From positions 1 to 64,000 of the forward strand of contig NZ_JAKMUS010000007.1 of the NCBI RefSeq assembly GCF_027570075.1: a stretch of DNA of 64,000 nt, read 5' to 3'. This stretch comes from Corynebacterium meitnerae (GTDB taxonomy: Bacteria; Actinomycetota; Actinomycetes; Mycobacteriales; Mycobacteriaceae). The translations under genes were made by a program, and so were the position numbers. Every line of letters starts with the position of its first letter. The first letter of the stretch is position 1. Below the pieces are notes generated by a model. It was not told where the DNA came from and did not search any database. It was given only the letters and a program-made list of their open reading frames with translations. This document shows positions 55,642-64,000 of this stretch, one piece after another.

Positions 55642-57834
55642 TTAGCGCAGGCGGTAGTACTGCACGCTCATCGCCGGGATGTGGAACACCGCGGACTGCT
55701 CGAAGCTATCCCACGGGGTGTCCTCCGTACCCACAACACCTGCCAGCTGGTTGCCGGCACCCTGGTAGCGCGAGTCATCGGTGTTGAGCACGAGCTCCCA
55801 CTCACCGGCACGAGGCAGGCCTAGGCGGTAGTCCGTCTGGGAGGTCCCGGACAGGTTGATCACCGTCAGCAGCGGGGTCCCGTCAGTACCCCAGCGGATG
55901 TAGGCGAGGAGGTTGTTCTGCGAATCATCCCCCTTGATCCACTGGAAGCCCATCGGGGTGTTGTCCTGGCTGTAGAGCGCAGGGGTGTCCCGGTAGAAGT
56001 GGTTGAGATCGCGCACGAGGGTGCGGATGCCGTGGTGGTATTCGCTGTCCCAGCCCTCAAGGTTGTCCCAGTTGATGGAGCCGGCCTCAGCCCACTCGGT
56101 GGTCTGACCGAATTCACATCCCATGAACATGAGCTGCTTGCCCGGGTGGGAGAACATGTACGCGAAGAGGGTGCGCACACCGGCGGCCTTGTTCCACGCG
56201 TCACCGGGCATGCGGGACCACAGTGAGCCCTTGCCGTGCACGACCTCGTCGTGGCTAAACGGCAGCACGTACTTCTCAGAGAAGGCGTAGACCAGCGAGA
56301 AGGTGATCTCGTTGTGGTGGTAGGAGCGGTGGACTGGGTCTTCGGAGAAGTACTGCAGGGTGTCATTCATCCAGCCCATATTCCACTTGAGGGAGAAACC
56401 GAGGCCGTCAGCAGACGTCAGTGCGGTCACTCCCGGCCATGCGGTGGATTCCTCGGCGATGGTCACAATGCCCGGGTGCTCGCGGTGCACGGTGGCATTG
56501 AATTCTTGGAGGAATTGCACGGCATCCAGGTTTTCGCGCCCGCCGAACTGGTTGGGCAGCCACTCGCCAGGTTCGCGCGAGTAGTCGAGGTAGAGCATGG
56601 AGGCCACTGCGTCCACGCGCAGGCCGTCCAAGTGGTACTCCTCGAGCCAGTACAGAGCATTAGCCACGAGGAAGTTGCGCACCTCATTGCGGCCGAAGTC
56701 GAAGACGTAGGTGCCCCAGTCCTTCTGTTCGCCGCGGCGCCAGTCGGGGTGTTCGTAGAGTGCCGTGCCGTCGAAACGCGCAAGGGCCCATTCATCCTTG
56801 GGGAAGTGGGCGGGCACCCAGTCGACGATGACGCCGATGCCGGCCTGGTGGAGCGTGTCCACGAGGTACTTGAAGTCCTCCGGTGAGCCCCAGCGCGCAG
56901 TCGGAGCGTAGTAGCCGGTGACCTGGTAGCCCCAGGAACCGCCAAAGGGGTGCTCGGCGACGGGCAGGAATTCCACATGCGTGTAGCCGTGCTCAACGAG
57001 GTACGGGACGAGCTCTTCGGCAAGCTCACGGTAGCCGTAGCCGACGCGCCAGGAGCCGACGTGCACTTCGTAGATACTCATCGGCGAGTTGGTGGCGTCA
57101 ATGCCAGGGCGCGCCGCCATCCACTTGTGGTCCGACCAGGTGTAGTTGTCTCGCTCAGCGACGACCGAGACGGTTTCCGGCGGGGTCTTGGTTCGCTTCG
57201 CCATGGGGTCTGCCTTATCGACGACCCGGCCATCTGCCCCCTGCACCTTAAATTTGTATTCCGCCCCGGGCTCAATACCCGGGATGAAGATTTCCCACAC
57301 ACCGGTAGCACCCAGCGTGCGCATGGGGTACTGGTTGGGGTTCCAATTGCAGAACTCACCGACGACGGCTACGCCCTTGGCGTTGGGCGCCCACACAGCG
57401 AAAGCGGTGCCGGAGACCTGACCCATTGACGTGTTGTAGGTGTGCTGGTTCGCACCCAGAACTTCCCAGAGACGCTCGTGGCGGCCTTCACCAATGAGGT
57501 GAAGGTCAAAGGATGTCAGTGTGGGTAGGAAGTGGTACGGGTCCGCGATGATGACCGGATCGCCCTCCGGGTACGTCACCTGGAAGCGGTAGTCAGGGGT
57601 GAGTTCGTCCTCCAGCCCAACGACCCAGATGTCATCCCCCACGGGGGTCATAGGCAAGCCCTGGTTGTGAATGAGCACTTCCACGTGCGTGGCACCCAGG
57701 ATGCGGGTGCGGATAACGGATCCAGTGGGGGTTGCGTGCCACCCATAGAAGTCATGCGGCGCGTGGTGCTGGCATTGCAGCAGGCGCTGGCGGTCTTCCT
57801 CAGGGATAAGCAGTGCGGGGTCGATGTCGGTCAT
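55642..57834 (-). CDS. glgB: 1,4-alpha-glucan branching enzyme
   Basis: This 730-residue GH13 enzyme adds alpha-1,6 branches to glycogen. Two N-terminal beta domains (one near 120-210 with [20 protein letters not shown]) precede a TIM barrel with [23 protein letters not shown] (nucleophile Asp), [12 protein letters not shown] (acid Glu) and [15 protein letters not shown]. It lies 41 bases downstream of glgE on the same strand, the GlgE-pathway arrangement. Confidence 0.97.
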   Translation of the reverse strand: MTDIDPALLIPEEDRQRLLQCQHHAPHDFYGWHATPTGSVIRTRILGATHVEVLIHNQGLPMTPVGDDIWVVGLEDELTPDYRFQVTYPEGDPVIIADPYHFLPTLTSFDLHLIGEGRHERLWEVLGANQHTYNTSMGQVSGTAFAVWAPNAKGVAVVGEFCNWNPNQYPMRTLGATGVWEIFIPGIEPGAEYKFKVQGADGRVVDKADPMAKRTKTPPETVSVVAERDNYTWSDHKWMAARPGIDATNSPMSIYEVHVGSWRVGYGYRELAEELVPYLVEHGYTHVEFLPVAEHPFGGSWGYQVTGYYAPTARWGSPEDFKYLVDTLHQAGIGVIVDWVPAHFPKDEWALARFDGTALYEHPDWRRGEQKDWGTYVFDFGRNEVRNFLVANALYWLEEYHLDGLRVDAVASMLYLDYSREPGEWLPNQFGGRENLDAVQFLQEFNATVHREHPGIVTIAEESTAWPGVTALTSADGLGFSLKWNMGWMNDTLQYFSEDPVHRSYHHNEITFSLVYAFSEKYVLPFSHDEVVHGKGSLWSRMPGDAWNKAAGVRTLFAYMFSHPGKQLMFMGCEFGQTTEWAEAGSINWDNLEGWDSEYHHGIRTLVRDLNHFYRDTPALYSQDNTPMGFQWIKGDDSQNNLLAYIRWGTDGTPLLTVINLSGTSQTDYRLGLPRAGEWELVLNTDDSRYQGAGNQLAGVVGTEDTPWDSFEQSAVFHIPAMSVQYYRLR

Positions 57835-57875
57835 GGTGGGGGTTATGTCCTTTCAGGCGCTACTGGTGGCCCATC

Positions 57876-59894
57876 CTACGGGCGGTAGTCCTCGTCGGCG
57901 ATGCTGCGGAAGGAGAGGCGGGTGCGAGCGGGTTCGTCGATACGCGGGAGACGGAAGATGTGCGCGACGTTGTCCACGGGGCTCAACCTCACGTAGTTGC
58001 GCATGTTCCATTCGTATTGGGCGCCACTGACCATGTCGTGCACAGGGAAGGATGCGCCGGGCGCAAGGCCGAGGGCGTCCATGTTGAGGGTGATCATTCC
58101 CTCTTGCGCGTAGGTCGGGTCGAGGTTGACCACGGTGAGCACGCTGTCGCCCGTGACTGGGTCAAACTTGGAGTACGCGATGATCTGGTCATTGTCCACG
58201 GTGTGGAACGTCAGATTGCGCAGCTGCTGGAAAGCCGGGTGCGCGCGGCGGATGCGGTTGAGCAGCGTGATGTACGGCTCAAGCGAGTCGCCGCGCTCCA
58301 GTGCTCCTTGGTAGTCGCGCGGGCGCAGCTGGTACTTCTCCGAGTCGAGGTATTCCTCACTGCCAGGGGCAACTGGCTCGTGCTCGTAGAGCTCGAAGCC
58401 GGAGTACATGCCCCACAGCGGACTCAGCGTTGCAGCCAGGGTGGCGCGGATAGCAAAAGCTGAGCGGTTACCCGTCTGAATAAACGCATGAAGGATATCG
58501 GGCGTGTTCACCCAGAAGGACGGGCGGCTGATGTCAGCCTGGCGCACGCAGTCCTGGGCAAAGCCCGTCAGCTCCTTCTTCGTGGTCTTCCACGGGAAGT
58601 AGGTGTAGGACTGCGAGAAACCGGCCTTCGCCAGACCCAACAGACGCGCCGGGCGAGTGAAGGCTTCAGCAAGGAAAATCACGTCTGGGTGTGTGTTGTG
58701 CACCTTGGCAATGAGCCAGTGCCAGAAATTCGCCGGCTTGGTGTGTGGGTTGTCCACGCGGAAAGTGGTAATGCCCAGCTCAACCCAGTGCATGACCACG
58801 CGGTAGATCTCCTTGTAGATCTTCTTCGGCGCGTTATCAAAGTTGATGGGGTAGATGTCCTGGTACTTCTTCGGCGGGTTCTCAGCGTACGCGATGGTGC
58901 CGTCCGGGAGCACGGTGAAGAATTCCGGGTGGGTTTTCGCCCACGGGTGGTCGGGTGCGGCCTGCAGTGCCAAGTCGAGGGCGACTTCCAGCCCCAGTTC
59001 CTGGGCGCGGGCAATGAGTGCGCGCAGGTCCTTCTCCGTCCCCAATTCGGGGTGGATCGCATCGTGCCCGCCTTCAGCAGAGCCAATGGCCCACGGAGAG
59101 CCGACATCGCCTTCCTCGGCCACGAGAGTGTTGTTCGGGCCTTTGCGGTTGAGCGTGCCAATAGGGTGGATCGGAGGGAAGTACACGGTGTCAAAGCCCA
59201 TGGCAGCCACGCGCGGCAGCGCTTCCATGGTTGTGGCAAAGGTTCCGTGGACAGGGTGGCCGTTTTCGTCCCAGCCACCGGTGGAGCGCGGGAAGAGCTC
59301 ATACCAGGAGCTAAAGAGAGCCTTTCGCCTTTCGACGTTCACCTCACACTCCGGTCCCTCCGTCACCAACTCGCGCAGGGGGTGGGTGGCGAGGGCGGCC
59401 GCAACATCGTCAGCAAGCGCTGGCGCGAGACGATCCCTCAGTGGGGCCTCGGCCTCCAAGGCTTTGGCCGCGGAACGCAGGAGCGCACTGTGCGGGGAGT
59501 CCTTGGCGGCGCGGTTGAGAAGCTCCGCACCGTGGATGAGGTCATTGTCCATCTCGGCCGCGGTCTGGCCGGCGGCGGACTTCTTGGTCACGGCATTGCG
59601 CCAGGTGGCAATGGGATCAGACCATGCCTCAACCCGGAAGCGCCACAGCCCGGGGGAGTCCGGAGTGAACACAGCGTGGCAGTAGTCCGGACGGCAATCC
59701 TCTGCGGTCATGGGGAGGCTAAACGTGCGTCCGTTGGGGGAGGTGACCACGACTGTGGCAGAAATCGCATCATGTCCTTCGCGCCATATAAGCGCGGAGA
59801 TCGGCACAACCTCCCCAACCACTGCTTTGGTGGGCAGGGCACCGTCGGTGGTGCGGGGCCTCACGTCGTCGATTCCAAGTCGGCCAATCGCCAT
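57876..59894 (-). CDS. glgE: Maltosyltransferase GlgE
   Basis: This 672-residue GH13_3 enzyme transfers maltose from alpha-maltose-1-phosphate to glucan. GITTFRVDNPHTKPANFWHW carries the nucleophile Asp, VIFLAEAFTRP the acid Glu, and YFPPIHPIGTLNRKGPNN is the family entry motif. ATG 59894 (MAIGRLGIDDV) with GAAGGTGAC upstream is chosen; the frame runs open far beyond it, across the divergent ABC gene. It works with GlgB encoded next. Confidence 0.96.
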   Translation of the reverse strand: MAIGRLGIDDVRPRTTDGALPTKAVVGEVVPISALIWREGHDAISATVVVTSPNGRTFSLPMTAEDCRPDYCHAVFTPDSPGLWRFRVEAWSDPIATWRNAVTKKSAAGQTAAEMDNDLIHGAELLNRAAKDSPHSALLRSAAKALEAEAPLRDRLAPALADDVAAALATHPLRELVTEGPECEVNVERRKALFSSWYELFPRSTGGWDENGHPVHGTFATTMEALPRVAAMGFDTVYFPPIHPIGTLNRKGPNNTLVAEEGDVGSPWAIGSAEGGHDAIHPELGTEKDLRALIARAQELGLEVALDLALQAAPDHPWAKTHPEFFTVLPDGTIAYAENPPKKYQDIYPINFDNAPKKIYKEIYRVVMHWVELGITTFRVDNPHTKPANFWHWLIAKVHNTHPDVIFLAEAFTRPARLLGLAKAGFSQSYTYFPWKTTKKELTGFAQDCVRQADISRPSFWVNTPDILHAFIQTGNRSAFAIRATLAATLSPLWGMYSGFELYEHEPVAPGSEEYLDSEKYQLRPRDYQGALERGDSLEPYITLLNRIRRAHPAFQQLRNLTFHTVDNDQIIAYSKFDPVTGDSVLTVVNLDPTYAQEGMITLNMDALGLAPGASFPVHDMVSGAQYEWNMRNYVRLSPVDNVAHIFRLPRIDEPARTRLSFRSIADEDYRP

Positions 59895-60035
59895 TGTTGT
59901 CACCTTCGTCCGGTTCGGTGTTGCCGTTGTGCCACTGGTTGGGAACACCAGCGCACAGTCGGCTCCCAGCCTAGCGGAGGATGGCGCGCCGAGTCGGGGC
60001 ACCGAAAGGAGAAAAAATGCGCCACAATGGTGGGC

Positions 60036-60887
60036 GTGACTGATGCACCAACGAATGACTTTGATCTTGCTCCAACGAACCCTGACCTCCTCCTCGATTT
60101 TCGTGGGGTGGAGTTCCGCCGCGGTGGGCGCACACTGGTGGGCCCCGTGGATTGGCAGGTAGAGCTCGATGAAAGGTGGGTCATCATTGGCCCTAACGGT
60201 GCCGGCAAGACCACGCTGGTCCGGATGGCTTCGGCACAGGAATTCCCGTCGGAGGGAACAGCCTTTGTTCTGGGGGAGCAGCTGGGCAAGACCGATATGC
60301 GTGACCTGCGTGCCGTGATTGGTATGACCACTACGTCCCTGGCGAATCGCGTTCCAGCCGATGAGATCGTGGAGGACGTGGTCATCTCCGGCGGCTATGC
60401 GGTGATTGGCCGCTGGCGCGAGGAATACGAGGATGTGGACGTGGAGCAAGTCCACGATTCGCTCGAACAGGTTGGTGCGCTGCACCTGTTGGGGCGCCGC
60501 TGGGGAACACTGTCCGACGGCGAGAAGAAGCGCGTACTCATTGCCCGCGCCATCATGGTGAACCCGGAGCTGCTCATCATGGATGAGCCGGGTGCAGGGC
60601 TGGACCTTGGTGGCCGTGAGGATCTCGTGGGATATCTCAGTGAGCTCGCGCTCGATCCCGATGCACCCGCCATCGTGATGATCACGCACCACGTGGAAGA
60701 GATCCCATACGGGTTCACCCACGCCATGCTGTTGGACGAAGGCTCCGTCGTTGCGCAAGGGCTCATCGACGATGTGCTCACCAGTGAGAACCTGACCAAG
60801 GCATACCACCAGCCCATTAAGATCACCAAGGAGGACGGACGCTTCTTCGCGCGGAGGGAAACGCGGGGAGGTGCGCACCGCGTTTGA
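60036..60887 (+). CDS. ABC transporter ATP-binding protein (stand-alone)
   Basis: This 283-residue ABC ATPase has IIGPNGAGKTTLVRMA (Walker A), TLSDGEKKRVLIARAIM (signature, with SDGE in place of SGGQ), LLIMDEPGAGLD (Walker B) and VMITHHVEEIPYG (switch His). No permease gene is adjacent, so its partner is unknown; stand-alone proteins of this type resemble the ModF/YbbL group. GTG 60036 is preferred because CACAAT lies just upstream (leaderless); ATG 60027 in frame is an alternative. It is divergent from glgE. Confidence 0.85.
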   Translation: MTDAPTNDFDLAPTNPDLLLDFRGVEFRRGGRTLVGPVDWQVELDERWVIIGPNGAGKTTLVRMASAQEFPSEGTAFVLGEQLGKTDMRDLRAVIGMTTTSLANRVPADEIVEDVVISGGYAVIGRWREEYEDVDVEQVHDSLEQVGALHLLGRRWGTLSDGEKKRVLIARAIMVNPELLIMDEPGAGLDLGGREDLVGYLSELALDPDAPAIVMITHHVEEIPYGFTHAMLLDEGSVVAQGLIDDVLTSENLTKAYHQPIKITKEDGRFFARRETRGGAHRV

Positions 60888-60908
60888 TGATCTGAAGATC
60901 ATCAAACG
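60881..60908. promoter_or_regulatory. 28-bp dyad between the ABC and Nudix genes
   Basis: CGTTTGATGATCT and AGATCATCAAACG are perfect 13-bp arms separated only by GA. The ABC gene's TGA stop lies inside. With a two-base loop and no T run it is a poor terminator and looks more like an operator for the Nudix gene starting at 60950. Confidence 0.45.
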
Positions 60909-60949
60909 GGGAGCACAAGGATGTAAAAAGAAGGAAAAGGAGGTGACCT

Positions 60950-61777
60950 GTGGCACGGCGCGATGAAGAAGACATGAAGGGCATCAACTATGGCCGTCTT
61001 TCGGCCACGGTGATCCTCGTGCGCGATGGGGTGCAAGGCCTTGAGGTGTGGATGCAGGAGCGCGTTCTCACCATGGCTAATTACCCCGGCATGACTGTCT
61101 TTCCCGGCGGGGGCGTGGATATCCGTGACTTCCCGCTGAACAAGGACGAGGCAAAACAACTCTGGTCCGGCCGTTCGGTGAGCGACCTTGCCAAGCAGCT
61201 CGACGTCAAGCCGCGCCAAGCCCACGCGCTTATGTTCGCTGCCGTGCGTGAACTCTTCGAGGAGACAGGCACGCTCTTGCTCGTGGACGACTCTGGGACC
61301 CTCCTGCGCGACGCCCGCCCCTTCCACCACGCTCGCAAGAGGCTGGAGAGCCACGAGCTCTCGTTTACGGAGCTACTGGAAGAAACCGGCCTGGATGTGG
61401 ACGCCTCGCTGCTCAAGCCGTCCGGCCGTTGGGTGGGGAAGTCCGAGAAAGGCGTCTGGTTCGACACCTTCACCTTTATCGCCGAACTGCCGGAAGGCCA
61501 AGAGCCGGATGTGACGACGGGGGAGGCCAGTGATGCGAACTGGTTCCCGCCGACCCTGTTGCTGGATGGCTGGCGTCAAGGCCTCGTCCGGTTCGCCCCA
61601 TCCACGTGGGCGCAGCTGTATGACATCTCCGAATTCAACAGCGTGGCTGAGATCATGGAGCACGTGAAGGGCCTGCCCATCGAAGCTGTCGTGGGCGACC
61701 CAGTAGACATTCCGCGGTACCGCGAGCTGTTCGAGTCCAACCCCGTCAACCGGATAGGCAAGCAATTTGAGCTTTAG
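60950..61777 (+). CDS. Nudix hydrolase
   Basis: This 275-residue protein has VFPGGGVDIRDF near the start. The core Nudix box AAVRELFEETGTLL (RExxEExG) follows after an insert of about 45 residues that separates the Gly from the box. This is the long-insert type related to NUDT7/NUDT19-like CoA-pyrophosphatases. It would hydrolyse a nucleoside diphosphate-linked substrate, not identified. GTG 60950 follows a consensus AAAAGGAGGTGA site. The methyltransferase gene overlaps its end by 11 bases. Confidence 0.85.
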   Translation: MARRDEEDMKGINYGRLSATVILVRDGVQGLEVWMQERVLTMANYPGMTVFPGGGVDIRDFPLNKDEAKQLWSGRSVSDLAKQLDVKPRQAHALMFAAVRELFEETGTLLLVDDSGTLLRDARPFHHARKRLESHELSFTELLEETGLDVDASLLKPSGRWVGKSEKGVWFDTFTFIAELPEGQEPDVTTGEASDANWFPPTLLLDGWRQGLVRFAPSTWAQLYDISEFNSVAEIMEHVKGLPIEAVVGDPVDIPRYRELFESNPVNRIGKQFEL

Positions 61778-62987
61778 CCCAGAAGACGTCCACTTCCTCA
61801 TCGCACACGCAGAGGAGATCACTGCGGCTGCAGATAAGGTGGAGCTGACCAAGAAGAGCGCCCTCGCGGACCACAAGAAACTGCACGGCCAGTTCGGTGA
61901 TCGCACACGCGCGGTCATGGAACTCATCCAAGCCCGCCAGACGCTTGCCCCCAAGATCGGGGAAGAGGCAAGCAGCCAGTGGCTGGCGGATAGTGATTCC
62001 GCACAGCAAGCCACCCCGCACGCTGTCGCACAGATCCGTGCTGAACGCATCGCACGCGCCGGGGCGTCCCTTGTTCATGACGTCACGTGTTCCATCGGTA
62101 CGGAAGCCCCCGCGATCACTGCGACAGGGATGGACTACCTGGGGACTGACCTGGACTACACGCGCCTGCTCATGGCACAGCACAACTTGCGGGTAGTTAC
62201 GGGGAAGCGAGGTAGCGGAACGGCGTGGGTTGCCCAGGCCGATGCCCTGGCACCCGTGACCACACCGGCTAGCAGTTCCGGCCCGCGAATCCGTGCCTGC
62301 TCCGGCTCCGGGCCCGGTCGCGTTATCGTGGCGGATCCCGCGCGCCGGGCTGATGGGCGCCGCATCACGGACCCGGCCAAGCTCATCCCGCCGCTGCCGG
62401 ATCTCATCGACGCCTACCCGGGTGCGGCATTGGCTATCAAATGTGCGCCGGGCATTGATTACTCGGAGTGGCACGGCCTTGTCAGCGTCGTGAGTGTGGA
62501 CGGTGGTGTGAAGGAAGCGTGCCTGTACACGCCCGACCTCGCGGACCATCGCCGGGAGGCCGTGGTCATCCGGGACGGTTTCATGGAAACGGTGACGGAT
62601 GATGGGGGTGCGGTTGACGTCCATAAGCCAAAAAGCTTCATCGTGGATCCAGACGGCGCGATCGTGCGCGCGGGCCTTGTTCAGCAGTGGGGCGCGCGCC
62701 ACGGGCTGACCATGCTCGATCCGCACATTGCTTATCTATCTGGTGATGAGTTACCGCAAGGCTATTCCGGATTTCCATTCATCGAGGAGGTGCCGTTGAA
62801 GAAGCTGCGGCCCGCCCTGCAAGCGCACGGCGCGGGTGCGCTGGAGATCCTCGTTCGCGGTGTTGATGTGAACCCTGACCAGCTGCGCAGCAAATTGAAG
62901 CTCAAAGGTTCCCGGTCGATGGCTGTTGTCATCGCGCGGGTGGGGGATAGTGCCACAGCCTTCATCTGCGATGCGCGCGTGCGCTAG
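61767..62987 (+). CDS. THUMP-like class I SAM methyltransferase
   Basis: This 406-residue protein has the core strand-loop VHDVTCSIGTEAPAI (SAM motif I), YLGTDLDY, and VIVADPARRADGRRI (the DPARR catalytic region). The C-terminal third (FIEEVPLKKLRPALQAHGAG) matches the THUMP-like domain found in actinobacterial methyltransferases. RNA methylation is likely, target unknown. The start is TTG 61767 inside the Nudix gene, so the two are coupled; the ribosome site is weak. Confidence 0.8.
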   Translation: MSFSPEDVHFLIAHAEEITAAADKVELTKKSALADHKKLHGQFGDRTRAVMELIQARQTLAPKIGEEASSQWLADSDSAQQATPHAVAQIRAERIARAGASLVHDVTCSIGTEAPAITATGMDYLGTDLDYTRLLMAQHNLRVVTGKRGSGTAWVAQADALAPVTTPASSSGPRIRACSGSGPGRVIVADPARRADGRRITDPAKLIPPLPDLIDAYPGAALAIKCAPGIDYSEWHGLVSVVSVDGGVKEACLYTPDLADHRREAVVIRDGFMETVTDDGGAVDVHKPKSFIVDPDGAIVRAGLVQQWGARHGLTMLDPHIAYLSGDELPQGYSGFPFIEEVPLKKLRPALQAHGAGALEILVRGVDVNPDQLRSKLKLKGSRSMAVVIARVGDSATAFICDARVR

Positions 62988-63028
62988 GCTTGGGCGTTGC
63001 AAAATTCACAACGGAAGGTGATTTTTCC

Positions 63029-63814
63029 ATGCCCACCATTGCTGTGTTGGTGAAAAACGTGCCCGACACGTGGTCGGCGAAGACGCTCGAGCCGGACAAC
63101 ACGCTCGATCGTGCGAGCGCCGACAATGTTCTCGATGAGATCAACGAGTACGCCGTTGAGGCTGCTCTACGTCTGCGTGATGCTGGCGATTACAAGGTTG
63201 TCGCTGTGACCATGGGGCCGGAAGGCTGCGAGGAAGCATTGCGCAAGGCCATCGCGATGGGCGCGGATGATGCAGTTTCGCTTATCGACGACGCCCTGGC
63301 CGGCTGCGACGCCATCGGCACCGCTTGGGCCCTGCACAATGTGTTGAACACTCTCGATGATGTGGCTCTGGTGATCGCCGGCAATCAGTCCTCGGATGGT
63401 GAGACCGGTGCTGTGCCTGGTCTGCTGGCTGAGTACCGCCAGATCCCGGCCCTAACGCAGGTGCATGGGCTGCGTCTTACCGGTGATGTGATCGCCGGGA
63501 CACGTGAGGATGACCACGGCACGTGGGAGCTGGAAGCGCCACTGCCGGCCCTGGTGACGGTGACCGAGCTTGCGGACAAGCCGCGTTTCCCGAACTTCAA
63601 GGGCATGATGGCTGCGAAGAAGCACGAGATCACACGCCTGAGCCTGAGCGATATTGGCGTGGATCCGGCACAGGTGGGTCTGGCCCATGCTGCGACGTCC
63701 GTCACCGCCGCATCCGAGATCCCCGCCCGCGATGGTGGCGAGGTCCTGGAAGGCCCCGCCGCCGACATTGCCGCCCAGGTTGTTGAGCGCCTGGCAGAAC
63801 GAAACCTCATCTAA
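63029..63814 (+). CDS. etfB: Electron transfer flavoprotein subunit beta
   Basis: This 261-residue EtfB/FixA protein starts MPTIAVLVKNVPDTWSAK. It has VVAVTMGPEGCEEALRKAIA and LVIAGNQSSDGETGAVPG, the AMP/FAD-binding blocks, and VTELADKPRFPNFKGMMAAKK. It takes electrons from acyl-CoA and other dehydrogenases. ATG 63029 has GGAAGGTGAT upstream; 13 further codons are open but are not family-like. etfA follows. Confidence 0.95.
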   Translation: MPTIAVLVKNVPDTWSAKTLEPDNTLDRASADNVLDEINEYAVEAALRLRDAGDYKVVAVTMGPEGCEEALRKAIAMGADDAVSLIDDALAGCDAIGTAWALHNVLNTLDDVALVIAGNQSSDGETGAVPGLLAEYRQIPALTQVHGLRLTGDVIAGTREDDHGTWELEAPLPALVTVTELADKPRFPNFKGMMAAKKHEITRLSLSDIGVDPAQVGLAHAATSVTAASEIPARDGGEVLEGPAADIAAQVVERLAERNLI

Positions 63815-63827
63815 GGAGCCTTGATTC

Positions 63828-64000
63828 ATGCACGTCTACGTACTTGTTGAACACACGGGCTCGACCTTGAGCCCCATCACCGGTGAACTGATCACCGCAG
63901 CACGCCCGCTCGGCGTGGTGTCCGCTGTTGTTGTTGGTTCCCCTGGGGACGCTGCGGCGCTGGCGCCGTCCTTGGCTGAGCTTGGTGCCGCCCAGGTGAT
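63828..64000 (+). CDS. etfA: Electron transfer flavoprotein subunit alpha (5' part)
   Basis: The gene begins at ATG 63828 and runs off the window. The first 57 residues start MHVYVLVEHTGSTLSP and continue GVVSAVVVGSPGDAAA, like EtfA/FixB N-termini. TAAGGAG lies at the end of etfB, 13 bases before the ATG, and the partner order etfB-etfA is standard. Confidence 0.9.
   Translation, partial: MHVYVLVEHTGSTLSPITGELITAARPLGVVSAVVVGSPGDAAALAPSLAELGAAQV

Noticed and set aside
58488..60035. Upstream extension of the ABC ATPase frame opposite glgE
   Set aside because: The first 516 codons are antisense to glgE; the real protein begins at GTG 60036 (or ATG 60027), where ABC-type sequence starts.

Overview
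The window looks like a chromosomal segment of a Corynebacterium. The evidence is a run of housekeeping loci in the order argS-lysA-hom-thrB, rho-prfA-prmC-tsaC-wecA, atpBEFHAGDC, nucS and glgE/glgB, together with lutABC and a MarR-YceI pair that carries RosR-like operators. From memory this order matches C. glutamicum and, more loosely, the mycobacterial Rv1292-Rv1327 region. As in corynebacteria, thrC is absent between hom and thrB and rpmE is absent between rho and prfA. Many genes have a -10 hexamer directly before the start codon, as expected for leaderless actinobacterial mRNAs. I cannot name the species.

Layout. Positions 1-3.4 kb hold small membrane proteins, a secreted HNH nuclease and the proline transporter putP. 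Positions 3.6-11.4 kb are a tight four-gene unit: SNF2 helicase, SWIM zinc-finger protein, Mre11/SbcD-like phosphoesterase and Rad50/YhaN-like ATPase. Positions 11.4-12.4 kb are convergent rosR and yceI, followed by tRNA-Arg(CCG) at 12.6 kb. Positions 12.7-26.9 kb are an accessory block. Positions 27.3-34.3 kb hold a lipoprotein, two membrane proteins, lutABC and argS. From 34.3 kb to the end lie lysine/threonine synthesis, an acyl-CoA ligase, rho and the translation genes, wecA, the complete F1Fo ATP synthase, nucS, glycogen genes, an ABC ATPase, a Nudix hydrolase, a THUMP-like methyltransferase and etfBA.

The accessory block is the part worth attention. It starts right behind tRNA-Arg and is bracketed by two directly repeated segments of about 52 bp, 14 kb apart. 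Each is made of two tandem ~22-bp motifs followed by an AACCGGC/GCCGGTT hairpin. Inside are a multi-zinc-ribbon protein with a Vsr/DUF559-like nuclease end, transcribed divergently from a complete type III restriction-modification pair. Next come a small unknown gene, a Schlafen/AlbA_2 protein, and a two-gene toxin-antitoxin-like pair in which an ImmA/IrrE-type protein has lost all its metal ligands and overlaps a PIN-domain gene. After two unknown genes there is a module of a sigma-70-like factor, a hidden 59-residue overlapping ORF and a 70-residue protein built of two similar halves. No integrase, transposase or replication gene is visible, so how the block moved is not evident. It reads as a defence or plasticity hotspot.

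Limits: no database search was possible. Family names rest on motifs visible in the translations and on memory. Promoters and operators are pattern matches only.
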